DNA of 64,000 nucleotides from NCBI RefSeq assembly GCF_002105285.1, contig NZ_MUHR01000005.1, positions 186,001-250,000 on the forward strand. The letters run 5' to 3'. Under the pieces are notes generated by a model. The model had not been told where the DNA came from. It was given only the letters and a program-made list of their open reading frames with translations, and ran no database searches. Every line of letters starts with the position of its first letter. Positions within the stretch are counted from its first letter, which is position 1. Positions 10,922 to 19,045 of the stretch are shown here, piece by piece. This DNA comes from Planktotalea arctica. GTDB lineage: Bacteria > Pseudomonadota > Alphaproteobacteria > Rhodobacterales > Rhodobacteraceae. A program made the translations under genes and the position numbers.

Positions 10922-12964
10922 ATGCGCCGCTTTGCGCCTTTCGCTTTGGTTCTGGTGCTGTTTCTTGCGGCGCTGGGGCGGGATGCGTTGGACGACTGGG
11001 TCGCGGCGACCGACCTGCCTGGCCTCTTGCCAGAGACCTCTGACGAAGTGCGCGATCACGCTGGTATCCTGCTGCGGGCGTATACCGTCGAGGATGGGCG
11101 CTGGCGCTTGAACATCACGTCAGATCAGGTTGATCCGCGCTTTGTCGAAATGTTAATCGCCTATGAGGATAAGCGGTTTTTTCAACACGGCGGTGTTGAT
11201 GGCTGGGCGGTTCTGCGAGCTGGAAAGCAGGCTCTAACACAGGGGGAAGTTGTCTCTGGCGCATCTACTTTGACAATGCAGGTCGCGCGTTTGCTTGAGC
11301 AAAGTGGAACGGGGGCATGGCATGGTAAGTTGCGTCAAATGCGCGTGGCGTTGCGGCTGGAACAGGTCTTGGGCAAGGATGAAATTCTGCGGCTCTACCT
11401 GACCCTAGCGCCCTATGGCGGTAATATTGAAGGAGTGCGCGCAGCGAGCCTCAGCTACTTTGGCAAGGAGCCAAGGCGTCTGACGGCCGCACAAGCCGCG
11501 TTGCTGGTCGCGCTGCCCCAAGCGCCTGAAACGCGGCGCCCTGACGTGAACCTGAGCGCCGCGATCAAGGCGCGCCAAGTGGTTCTGGACCGTCTGATCG
11601 AGAGTGGCGCAGTAAGCGGCGAAGAAGCCCGAACAGCCCATTTAGAGCCTGTTTCCGAGCAAAGAGTACCATTTCCAGCCTATGCACCGCACCTATCGGA
11701 CCGCGCGCGCAGCACTATGCCTGATCTGGATGTGCATCGCTTAACCTTGGACGCGCAGATGCAAGCGCGCGCTGAAACACTGGCCGCATCCAGTGTTCGG
11801 GGCAAGGCAGAGAACTTGTCGATTGCGATGATCTTGGCGGATCACCAAAGCGGTGAAATTCTGGCTCATGTGGGGTCGGGCGGCTATTCTGATCGTGAGG
11901 GACGGCAGGGGTTTATCGACATGACCCGTGCGCTGCGCTCGCCTGGTTCGACGTTGAAACCGTTGGTTTACGGGCTGGCGTTTGATCAGGGCTTGGCGCA
12001 TCCCGCAACGATTATCAACGATCGTCCGGTCGCCTTTGGTAACTATGCGCCGCAAAATTTTGATGGCGCGTTTCACGGGGAATTGCGGGTGGATGATGCG
12101 CTGCGCCTGTCGCTGAATATCCCTGTGGTGCTGTTGACCGAAGAACTTGGCCCCGCGCGCCTTATGCAAGGGCTGGAACGGGCTGGGGTCCGTGCGAAAG
12201 TACCAGGTGGTGCGCCGGGATTGGCGGTTGCTTTGGGCGGTGTTGGCACATCGCTTGAGGGATTGGTACAGTTCTATGCGGGGCTGGCGCAAGGGGGTCA
12301 AAAGCGGAGCCTAAATTGGCGTTTAGGGTCTGGAATTGACGATACAGAACATTTTATAAGCCGCGCGTCGGCTTGGCAAGTCAGTCATATTCTTGCTGGC
12401 CTTGCGCCGCCAGCGGGGGCTGCGCAAATGCGGCTGGCTTATAAAACGGGCACCTCCTACGGGCATCGCGATGCTTGGGCGATAGGGTTTGACGGTCGTT
12501 ATGTGGCGGGGGTCTGGATCGGGCGACCTGACGGGACGCCTGTGCCAGGTGCGTTTGGCGGTGAATTGGCTGCGCCAATCCTGTTTGAGCTGGTTGGATT
12601 GGTCTCGGATGAAGCGGTTCCGCTGCCCCCGCCACCGCCTGAAACACTTTTGTTAGAGACTGCTGATTTGCCTCAACCGCTGCGCCATTTCATTGGGCGA
12701 CGTGCGGTGTTTCAGGCAGCGCCGGATGCGCCGAAATTGGCCTTTCCTCCGGATGGCGCACGATTGGCGCTGAACAACGCTGGATTGGTCGTAAAGGTGC
12801 GTGACGGACGACCGCCGTTTACGTGGATGGCAAACGGTGCGCCCGTCCTGCGCAGCGTTCAAACGCGGGAAGCGCAACTGCCGCTCTTGGGCGAAGGGTT
12901 TGTGCAGCTATCGGTGATTGATAGCGATGGCCGCGCAGCACGCGCGACCATCCGGCTAGATTAA
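10922..12964 (+). CDS. pbpC: Penicillin-binding protein 1C
   Basis: This 680-residue bifunctional peptidoglycan synthase has an N-terminal membrane anchor. The glycosyltransferase domain shows AYEDKRFFQHGGVDGWA with the catalytic Glu, and GASTLTMQVAR. The transpeptidase has the SxxK serine in SPGSTLKPL near residue 340 and KTGTSYGHRD near 506. A C-terminal Ig-like BiPBP_C domain begins near 590. It forms an operon with the upstream macroglobulin gene (start 3 bp after that stop). The pairing is widely conserved and is thought to couple repair of breached peptidoglycan to trapping of attacking proteases. It ends 4 bp into the convergent thiolase gene. Confidence 0.96.
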   Translation: MRRFAPFALVLVLFLAALGRDALDDWVAATDLPGLLPETSDEVRDHAGILLRAYTVEDGRWRLNITSDQVDPRFVEMLIAYEDKRFFQHGGVDGWAVLRAGKQALTQGEVVSGASTLTMQVARLLEQSGTGAWHGKLRQMRVALRLEQVLGKDEILRLYLTLAPYGGNIEGVRAASLSYFGKEPRRLTAAQAALLVALPQAPETRRPDVNLSAAIKARQVVLDRLIESGAVSGEEARTAHLEPVSEQRVPFPAYAPHLSDRARSTMPDLDVHRLTLDAQMQARAETLAASSVRGKAENLSIAMILADHQSGEILAHVGSGGYSDREGRQGFIDMTRALRSPGSTLKPLVYGLAFDQGLAHPATIINDRPVAFGNYAPQNFDGAFHGELRVDDALRLSLNIPVVLLTEELGPARLMQGLERAGVRAKVPGGAPGLAVALGGVGTSLEGLVQFYAGLAQGGQKRSLNWRLGSGIDDTEHFISRASAWQVSHILAGLAPPAGAAQMRLAYKTGTSYGHRDAWAIGFDGRYVAGVWIGRPDGTPVPGAFGGELAAPILFELVGLVSDEAVPLPPPPPETLLLETADLPQPLRHFIGRRAVFQAAPDAPKLAFPPDGARLALNNAGLVVKVRDGRPPFTWMANGAPVLRSVQTREAQLPLLGEGFVQLSVIDSDGRAARATIRLD

Positions 12965-14139
12965 AGTGCCTCGATCGCGATTGCGATTCCTTGGCCGCCG
13001 CCGATGCACATGGTGATCAGCGCGCGTTTACCGCCGATGCGTTCAAGCTCGTAAAGGGCTTTGACGGTGATCAAAGCGCCGGTTGCGCCGACCGGATGAC
13101 CCAGCGCGATTGCACCGCCGTTGGGGTTCACCTTGGCGGGGTCAAGGCCGAGGCCTTTGTTTACGGCAAGGGCCTGCGCGGCGAAGGCTTCGTTACTTTC
13201 AATCACATCGAAATCGGTGATGCTGAGCCCCGTGCGTGCAAGCAGGTTTTGAACGGCGCGGACGGGACCGATGCCCATGACTTCGGGGCGCACGCCAGCA
13301 TGAGCGTAGCCCAAAATACGGGCGCGCGGTTTGAGGCCGGCTTTGGACGCGGCAGAGGCGGTCGCCATAACAATTGCAGCGGCGCCATCGTTGATGCCCG
13401 ATGCGTTGCCAGCGGTGACTGTGCCGTCTTTCTGGAATACCGTGCGTAGGCCTGCGAGCGCCTTTGTGGAGGTCGCTTTGGGGTGCTCGTCGACCGTGAA
13501 ATCTACCATGTCGCGTTTGATTTTGACTTGCACGGGGGTGATCTGGCTGGCGAAATAGCCATTGGTGATGGCGTTGGCTGCCCGCTCTTGGCTGGCCATT
13601 GCGAAGGCGTCTTGCGCTTGGCGTGAGATATCGTGCTCTGCCGCGACATTTTCTGCTGTGACGCCCATGTGACCCGTGCCGAACGGGCAGTTGAGCGCGC
13701 CGAGCATCATGTCGAGCGAGCGTGTATCGCCCATCTTAGCACCCCAGCGTTGATCGGGCATGATGAACGGGGAGCGGGACATGTTTTCTGCGCCGCCCGC
13801 GAGGGCAAAGTCAGCATCGCCCAGCATGAGGGATTGCACCGCGGAAACAATCGCCTGCGCGCCGGAGCCGCAAAGGCGGTTCACGTTCATCGCGGGGGCT
13901 GTGTCAGGGATACCTGCGTCAATGGCAGCCACGCGAGAGAGATACATATCGCGTGGTTCTGTGTTGATGACGTGGCCGAAGACGACGTGGCCGACTTGTT
14001 TGGGATCAACACCTGAGCGGGTCAGCGCGGCTTTGCTGGCGATGGCCGCAAGTTCGATCGGGGGCGTAGTTGCAAGCGCGCCGCCGAATGTGCCGATGGC
14101 CGTGCGTGCGCCGTCTAGGATAACGATATCATCAGGCAT
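12961..14139 (-). CDS. Acetyl-CoA C-acyltransferase (thiolase)
   Basis: The 392-residue protein is a complete type-II thiolase. The acyl-accepting Cys90 lies in NRLCGSG, the GHPVGATGA motif supplies His348, and the second catalytic Cys378 lies in CIGGGQG. It condenses or cleaves acyl-CoA and acetyl-CoA; whether it works in beta-oxidation, acetoacetyl-CoA formation for polyhydroxybutyrate, or another route cannot be told from sequence. The ATG is preceded by GGAGA. Upstream on the same strand lies the XRE-cupin regulator, separated by a palindromic element. No other fatty-acid genes are adjacent. Confidence 0.93.
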   Translation of the reverse strand: MPDDIVILDGARTAIGTFGGALATTPPIELAAIASKAALTRSGVDPKQVGHVVFGHVINTEPRDMYLSRVAAIDAGIPDTAPAMNVNRLCGSGAQAIVSAVQSLMLGDADFALAGGAENMSRSPFIMPDQRWGAKMGDTRSLDMMLGALNCPFGTGHMGVTAENVAAEHDISRQAQDAFAMASQERAANAITNGYFASQITPVQVKIKRDMVDFTVDEHPKATSTKALAGLRTVFQKDGTVTAGNASGINDGAAAIVMATASAASKAGLKPRARILGYAHAGVRPEVMGIGPVRAVQNLLARTGLSITDFDVIESNEAFAAQALAVNKGLGLDPAKVNPNGGAIALGHPVGATGALITVKALYELERIGGKRALITMCIGGGQGIAIAIEAL

Positions 14140-14236
14140 GTGGAATCTCCGTTTAGGGGTGTTTGGTAGAGTATGCTTTTGAAGTTTTGGATTGTCAGGT
14201 GAAACTGAACGTCAAAATGTGCTGCGCGCAGGTTTA

Positions 14237-14275
14237 GCCTGCCCTGAAGGGCAGGCGGAATGGGGCTCTGCCCCA
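14237..14275. repeat. Tandem GC-rich palindromes between regulator and thiolase genes
   Basis: Two hairpins lie side by side. The first has perfect 8-bp arms (GCCTGCCC 14237-14244, GGGCAGGC 14249-14256, loop TGAA). The second is GGGGC-TCT-GCCCC (14262-14274) followed by CCCCGAGGTATTTAAGGACCG up to the regulator stop codon. On the minus strand the second hairpin follows the XRE-cupin stop within about 32 nt. It matches the arrangement of the elements at 33080 and 37759, so a terminator or REP-like role is likely. Confidence 0.6.
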
Positions 14276-14306
14276 AACCCCGAGGTATTTAAGGACCGAA
14301 GAAGAG

Positions 14307-14879
14307 TTAATAGTGCGGCGGAGTCATGGCCCAAACGATGGAGGTTTCCGTGTTCGCGGGGTTGGCATAGCGGTGGGGGCGACTTGATAGGAAGTGGAAG
14401 GCATCGCCAGGATGGAGGGTCATGATTTTGTCCTCGACGGTGAGCTCGAGTGTGCCTGTGACCACATAACCGCCTTCTTCACCCTTGTGCGAATAGAGCG
14501 TGTCGCCGGAGCTGGAGTGGGGGGAGAATGTGGTGAGGATGAGTTCTAGTTGACCCGACAGGTTGGGGCTGATGAGTTCATCGCGCACACCTGATTCAAA
14601 CTTGAGTGAGCGGCGTTTATTGGCGCGTACCACGATGTCTGCCTCGGGGTTATCTCCCTCGTCCGGGTCGGGAAAGAACCAGCTGATACCAACGCCTAGC
14701 GCCTTGCCGATCATGTTGAGCGCGCGCACGGAGGGGTCGGCATCCTGCCGTTCCAACTGGCTGAGATAGCCGATGGAGAGGTCTGTTGCAGCAGCAAGTT
14801 GCTTGAGCGTCATGCCTTTCGCTTTGCGAAGTTCGCGCATGCGTGTGCCGATAATGGGCTGTGTTGCGCGGCTCATCAC
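14307..14879 (-). CDS. XRE-family transcriptional regulator with C-terminal cupin domain
   Basis: The 190-residue protein has an XRE/Cro helix-turn-helix at about 10-65 (MTLKQLAAATDLSIGYLSQLER) and a cupin barrel at about 110-185 (GEEGGYVVTGTLELTV, HPGDAFHFLSSRPHRYAN). This architecture is that of PuuR/SutR-type regulators of amine, amino-acid and sulfur metabolism; the ligand is unknown here. The start is either the GTG at 14879 (8 nt from a GGAG) or the ATG at 14876. A CTTAA-N8-TTAAG dyad about 40 bp upstream could be its own operator. The broken transporter gene lies divergently just upstream. Confidence 0.9.
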   Translation of the reverse strand: MMSRATQPIIGTRMRELRKAKGMTLKQLAAATDLSIGYLSQLERQDADPSVRALNMIGKALGVGISWFFPDPDEGDNPEADIVVRANKRRSLKFESGVRDELISPNLSGQLELILTTFSPHSSSGDTLYSHKGEEGGYVVTGTLELTVEDKIMTLHPGDAFHFLSSRPHRYANPANTETSIVWAMTPPHY

Positions 14880-14919
14880 AATTTGAGCTCCATGGTTATG
14901 ATAAAGGGCGATATGTTTG

Positions 14920-14937
14920 CTTAAAATTGAGATTAAG
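14920..14937. promoter_or_regulatory. Candidate operator in the regulator/transporter intergenic region
   Basis: The inverted repeat CTTAA-N8-TTAAG lies in the short divergent region between the XRE-cupin regulator start and the broken MFS gene. XRE-cupin regulators commonly bind such dyads in their own divergent promoters. The short arms make this a weak call. Confidence 0.3.
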
Positions 14938-14971
14938 TCGCCACAAAGGTCGCGTCAAACTGGAGGCTCCT

Positions 14972-15542
14972 ATGCCTTTCCTTCGCAGTAAATTCTTTGG
15001 CGCATACGGGTTATGGCATTGGGGTGATTGATACGTTAATTCCAGAAGCCACGCCGAGGTGTGCGCAGGAGAACGGGCTTTTGGCGGCGACGGCGCATAA
15101 TCTGGCGAAGCTGACGGGGACGATTACGGCGCTGGCCTCTTGCCTCTCCGCGCGGATCACGAAACCCGGACTGGCGGCGCTTTGGGTCTGGGGGCTGTAT
15201 GGCGCGGGACTGTTGTTGCTGACGCAGGTGGGTAGTTTCGGGATGCTTTGTGCGTTGATCGTGTGTTTTGGCGGGGTAAAACTGTGCAAGGCGCTGGTGT
15301 ACGGGAAGTATCTGCATAATGCGCCGAACGCGCAACGCGGGGTGTTGATCGCGGTGGATCAAACGGCATTTTGGGGGCTGGCGACGCTGGGCACGTTCGG
15401 GATGGGTGTGTTGATTGACATGATCGGCCTGAACCAGACGATTTGTGCGGTGTCTGCCGTGGTCGTCAGTGGTGTCTTGTTGCTGGCGTATCGGGGTCAT
15501 CTTGCGCAGATGACCCCTGCTTGGGAGCGCTATTCGCCGTAG
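14972..15542 (+). pseudogene. Frameshifted, N-terminally reduced MFS-type transporter
   Basis: An ATG at 14972 with a strong GGAGG site opens a frame that ends after 19 codons (stop near 15029). The long frame that follows is shifted: it can only start at a TTG at 14997, which has no ribosome site. The body (181 codons) has about four to five hydrophobic helices and looks like the C-terminal half of a major-facilitator protein (for example AFWGLATLGTFGMGVLIDMIGL). A full MFS protein has about 400 residues, so most of the N-terminal half is missing as well. I read it as a decayed transporter once controlled by the adjacent regulator; a functional short protein cannot be excluded. Confidence 0.55.
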
Positions 15543-17857
15543 GGAACCCAGATTGTTTTCGTCTCGCTCGCGGCGCTTAGATGCTCGCGCGGGCTCGGGG
15601 TAGAAGTCTGGGCATTGTTGACCCATGTACGCTTGAGATTGCCAATGGATTTACGTTCGATCACGGCTGAAAGATCGCTGGAAGAAAAGCTCCAGACCGC
15701 GTCGATATCGTTGTGTGCGGCCATGTGCGGGGCGAGGTCTGTGTGGCTGCCCGTGAGGACATTAACGACGCCTGCGGGTACATCGGACGTTTCTAGAACT
15801 TGGATCAGATCGGTCGCCGCTAGGGGGTATGGCTCGCTCGCGACCAGCACGCAGCGGTTCCCCATTGCCATGTTCGATCCCATCGCGTGAACGGTGCCCA
15901 ACAGTGGTGTATCATCGGCGCAGAACACACCGATCACGCCGACAGGTTCGTTCATCGCGAGCGCAATGCCCTTGATCGGAACGCCGCGCGCAGAGCCATC
16001 CCATTTGTCGGCCCATGCGGCGTAGGTAAAGAGCGCGTTCAGGCTATTTTCGACTTCCACTTTGCCAGTGCGTTTGCCTGTCATCGCGTCGATGCGTCTC
16101 GCTAATTCGTCCGCACGGGCGGACAGGTTTTCGGCGATGTAATAGAGGATTTGCGCGCGCAGGTGGCCTGTGGTTTTGGACCAGCTTTTTGCGCCATGTG
16201 CTGCCTCGACCGCGTTGCGGATATCCTTGCGATTGGACAGCGGGACTTCGCCAAGTTTCGCGCTTTGCTTGGAGTAGATGGCTTGGGAATAACCGCTATC
16301 GGGGCGTGCTTGTTTGCCGCCGATATAGAGCTTGGCCGTGCGATCAATCGGGTCCGTGTTTGCGTCATTGCCAGTGAACGGTTCGATCTGTGCCAGCGCT
16401 TTGCATTTTGCTTTGGGTTTGGTGTAGGCGGCAAGGCCTTCCCAGCCACCCTCGCGGCCAAATCCGCTTTCGCGCACACCGCCAAAGGGGGCAGCAGCAT
16501 CGAACAGGTTGGTGGCGTTGATCCAGACCACGCCAGCGACGAGTTGCGGCGCGATATCGAGCGCGAGATTGACGTTTTCGCTCCAGACCGTTGCGGCCAA
16601 ACCGTAGCGCGTATTGTTGGCGATTTGAACCGCTTCTGCGGGGGTGCGGAACGTCGTAGCGCACAAGACGGGACCAAAGATTTCTTCCTGCATCAGGGTT
16701 GCAGACGGGGTCAGCCCAGTGATCAAAGTCGGGGGGTAGAAACAGCCGCCCTCGGGCATGTCGCACTTAGCCTGGTGCATCTGTCCTTCGGTATTGGCGT
16801 TAACCATTTTGGTGATCTGATCGAGCTGAACTGGGTCCACGATTGCGCCAACGTCGATGCATTTGTCTAAGGGGTCGCCCATGCGCAGACCATCCATGCG
16901 CGCGCGCAGCTTGGCATAAAAACGCTCGGACACGCTTTCCTGAACCAAGAGGCGCGATCCAGCGCAGCAGACCTGGCCCTGATTGAACCAGATTGCATCA
17001 ACCAGTCCTTCGACGGCGCTATCCAGATCGGCGTCATCGAAAACGATGTAGGGGGATTTTCCGCCCAGTTCTAGCGTTAGGGATTTGCCCGACCCAGCGG
17101 TTGCCTCGCGGATGCGGCGACCCACGGCGGTGGAGCCTGTGAAGGCGATTTTATCGACGTCCGCGTTAACGATCATTTCGCCGACGGCACCATCGCCTGT
17201 GAGGATGTTAACGACACCCTTGGGTACGCCTGCTTGGCGGCAGATGTCCGCAAACAAGAGCGCAGTTAGCGATGTGTATTCCGCCGGTTTCAGAACCACT
17301 GTATTGCCCGTGGCGAGCGCTGGCGCAATCTTCCAAGACAGCATCAACAGAGGGAAATTCCATGGGATGATCTGACCGCAAACGCCAAGTGCTTCGCGAT
17401 CTGGTAACTCGTCGCCCATCAACTGCGCCATGCCCGCATGATAGTAGAAATGGCGGTGCACAAGCGGGATATCTATGTCGCGGCTTTCGCGGATGGGTTT
17501 GCCGTTGTCGAGCGTTTCAAGAACCGCGAACAGGCGGGAATGTTTTTGGATCAACCGCGCAATCGCATAGAGGTAGCGCGCACGCCCTGCGCCGCCGAGT
17601 TTCGCCCATTTGCCTTGCGCACGGCGCGCAGCAGCGACTGCGCGATCTACATCGCTTTGCTTGGCTTGGGATAGGTTCGCGAGCACGTTGCCGTTGGCTG
17701 GATTGCGGCTCTCAAAGCCATCAATTGGAGTAGTGAATTCACCGTCAATGAAGTGACCAAAGCGATCACCTTGATCCACGAGCCAAGCCAGTGCGTCAGA
17801 GGCATCCTCAGGGGCGGGGCCGTAGTCCATTTTGTCGAGGCGTTCGGAAATTGTCAT
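15530..17857 (-). CDS. Tandem-domain aldehyde dehydrogenase
   Basis: The frame is open from a TTG at 17875, but the ATG at 17857 has a clear AAGGAG six bases upstream, giving 775 residues. The first half is a complete NAD-dependent aldehyde dehydrogenase: glutamate in LELGGKSP near residue 263 and nucleophilic cysteine in GQVCCAGS near 296. From about residue 495 a second ALDH-like domain begins (LYIGGKQARPDSGYS) with a recognisable fold pattern but no catalytic cysteine motif, so it is probably structural or regulatory. It lies 10 bp behind deoC, whose product acetaldehyde is the likely substrate, yielding acetate. The stop overlaps the convergent transporter remnant by 13 bp. Confidence 0.92.
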   Translation of the reverse strand: MTISERLDKMDYGPAPEDASDALAWLVDQGDRFGHFIDGEFTTPIDGFESRNPANGNVLANLSQAKQSDVDRAVAAARRAQGKWAKLGGAGRARYLYAIARLIQKHSRLFAVLETLDNGKPIRESRDIDIPLVHRHFYYHAGMAQLMGDELPDREALGVCGQIIPWNFPLLMLSWKIAPALATGNTVVLKPAEYTSLTALLFADICRQAGVPKGVVNILTGDGAVGEMIVNADVDKIAFTGSTAVGRRIREATAGSGKSLTLELGGKSPYIVFDDADLDSAVEGLVDAIWFNQGQVCCAGSRLLVQESVSERFYAKLRARMDGLRMGDPLDKCIDVGAIVDPVQLDQITKMVNANTEGQMHQAKCDMPEGGCFYPPTLITGLTPSATLMQEEIFGPVLCATTFRTPAEAVQIANNTRYGLAATVWSENVNLALDIAPQLVAGVVWINATNLFDAAAPFGGVRESGFGREGGWEGLAAYTKPKAKCKALAQIEPFTGNDANTDPIDRTAKLYIGGKQARPDSGYSQAIYSKQSAKLGEVPLSNRKDIRNAVEAAHGAKSWSKTTGHLRAQILYYIAENLSARADELARRIDAMTGKRTGKVEVENSLNALFTYAAWADKWDGSARGVPIKGIALAMNEPVGVIGVFCADDTPLLGTVHAMGSNMAMGNRCVLVASEPYPLAATDLIQVLETSDVPAGVVNVLTGSHTDLAPHMAAHNDIDAVWSFSSSDLSAVIERKSIGNLKRTWVNNAQTSTPSPREHLSAASETKTIWVPYGE

Positions 17858-17867
17858 GGGTGTCTCC

Positions 17868-18857
17868 TTACGCAAGCGCGTGACGGTATGTGGCGGAATA
17901 TGCGCCAGTGACGTGGTGTTCTAGCTGGCGTTCGATATCGTTCAAAAGGGATGATGCGCCAAAGCGGAACAGATCGGGTTGCAACCAGCGATCGCCGAGT
18001 TCGTCCTTCATCAGGGCAAGGTAAACGAGTGCATCCTTGGCCTTGGAAATACCGCCAGCGGGTTTGTAGCCAACGCGGTAGCCCGTGCGTTCATGATAAT
18101 CGCGGATAGCGCGTATCATAACGAGGGACACAGGCAGAGTCGCGTTAACCGATTCCTTGCCAGTGGAGGTCTTGATGAAATCAGCGCCCGCCATCATGCA
18201 CACCAGCGAGGCGCGCGCGACATTTCGCAGCGTGCCCAGCTCGCCTGTCGCAAGGATCGCCTTGACGTGGGCATCGCCGCAAGCGGCGCGAAAGGCGCGC
18301 ATTTCATCGTAAAGGGCTTGCCAATCGCCAGCCAGAACAAGGCGGCGGGAAATCACGATATCGATCTCGGCTGCGCCTGCTTTCACGCTTTCTTCAATCT
18401 CTGCGATGCGCAGATGAAAGGGGGACAGACCCGCAGGAAAACCGGTGGACACGGCGGCGACAGGGATGCCAGAGCCCTTGAGCGCATCAACAGCAGTTTC
18501 GATCATATCGTGGTAAACGCAGATTGCTCCGGTTTGCAGATTGCTGACACCAAGCGCTTCAGCGATATCACGGCGCAAGGGAGCGCGCGCTTTGGCACAT
18601 AGCCGGCGCACGCGTTCGGCAGTGTCATCGCCCGATAGCGTGGTCAGGTCGATACATTGCATCGCGCGGATCAGCCATGCCGCCTGATATTCTTTCTTAA
18701 CGCTGCGCCGACCGGGCAGGGTTTTTGCACGCCGCTCAATCGCGGATGTATTGGCCTGAACCGAACGTACCCAACTTAGATCAAGGTCCATCCCGGGGTT
18801 ACGCGGCTCTACCGTTTGGGGCAGATGCGTGGTGGTTTGAGCGGTTTCAACAGACAT
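17868..18857 (-). CDS. deoC: Deoxyribose-phosphate aldolase
   Basis: The frame is open from 18893; I choose the ATG at 18857, which has GGGAGAG upstream, giving 329 residues. It shows the class-I aldolase Schiff-base lysine in GADFIKTSTGK near residue 227 and the second catalytic lysine in KPAGGIS. It cleaves 2-deoxyribose 5-phosphate into glyceraldehyde 3-phosphate and acetaldehyde in deoxynucleoside catabolism. An N-terminal extension of about 60 residues makes it longer than the roughly 250-residue E. coli enzyme and typical of the long deoC type. The downstream tandem ALDH gene completes the pathway. A 30-bp dyad upstream may regulate the operon. Confidence 0.95.
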   Translation of the reverse strand: MSVETAQTTTHLPQTVEPRNPGMDLDLSWVRSVQANTSAIERRAKTLPGRRSVKKEYQAAWLIRAMQCIDLTTLSGDDTAERVRRLCAKARAPLRRDIAEALGVSNLQTGAICVYHDMIETAVDALKGSGIPVAAVSTGFPAGLSPFHLRIAEIEESVKAGAAEIDIVISRRLVLAGDWQALYDEMRAFRAACGDAHVKAILATGELGTLRNVARASLVCMMAGADFIKTSTGKESVNATLPVSLVMIRAIRDYHERTGYRVGYKPAGGISKAKDALVYLALMKDELGDRWLQPDLFRFGASSLLNDIERQLEHHVTGAYSATYRHALA

Positions 18858-18934
18858 ATGCGGACTCTCCCAGCTGCGCTTAATCTGTCCCATGCGCGCG
18901 GGGGCTTGGCAAGTAATGGCTTGGTATCAGTATG

Positions 18935-18964
18935 GCTAATTTGACCGGATAGTCAGAAATTAGC
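18935..18964. promoter_or_regulatory. 30-bp inverted repeat upstream of deoC
   Basis: GCTAATTT (18935-18942) and AAATTAGC (18957-18964) are perfect 8-bp arms, with an inner TGAC...GTCA adding near-continuous symmetry around CGGATA. It lies 78 bp upstream of the deoC ATG and about 80 bp upstream of the metal-transport gene on the other strand. No T-tract follows, so it looks like a protein-binding site rather than a terminator. Which of the two divergent operons it serves is not decided by sequence. Confidence 0.45.
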
Positions 18965-18972
18965 GATCTTTC

Positions 18973-18989
18973 TTGCGAATAAGTCGCAA
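18973..18989. promoter_or_regulatory. Mur/Fur-family-like operator, distal copy
   Basis: This is a perfect dyad TTGCGA-N5-TCGCAA. It resembles the AT-rich TTGC...GCAA dyads bound by Mur, the manganese-responsive Fur homologue of alphaproteobacteria. It sits 22 bp upstream of the putative -35 of the metal-transport operon, and a second, weaker copy lies exactly 30 bp downstream. Confidence 0.6.
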
Positions 18990-18994
18990 ACGCA

Positions 18995-19022
18995 TTGACT
19001 TTTTGCGAATGACTCTCATATT
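18995..19022 (+). promoter_or_regulatory. Promoter of the metal-transport operon with embedded second operator
   Basis: A TTGACT -35 (18995-19000) is followed after 16 bp by a weak CATATT -10 (19017-19022), 24 bp before the first ATG. Between and over these elements lies TTGCGA-N5-TCTCAT (19003-19019), a diverged copy of the dyad at 18973. A repressor bound there would block RNA polymerase, which fits metal-replete repression. Confidence 0.5.
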
Positions 19023-19045
19023 CATCTCAACACAGAGGAGAATCC

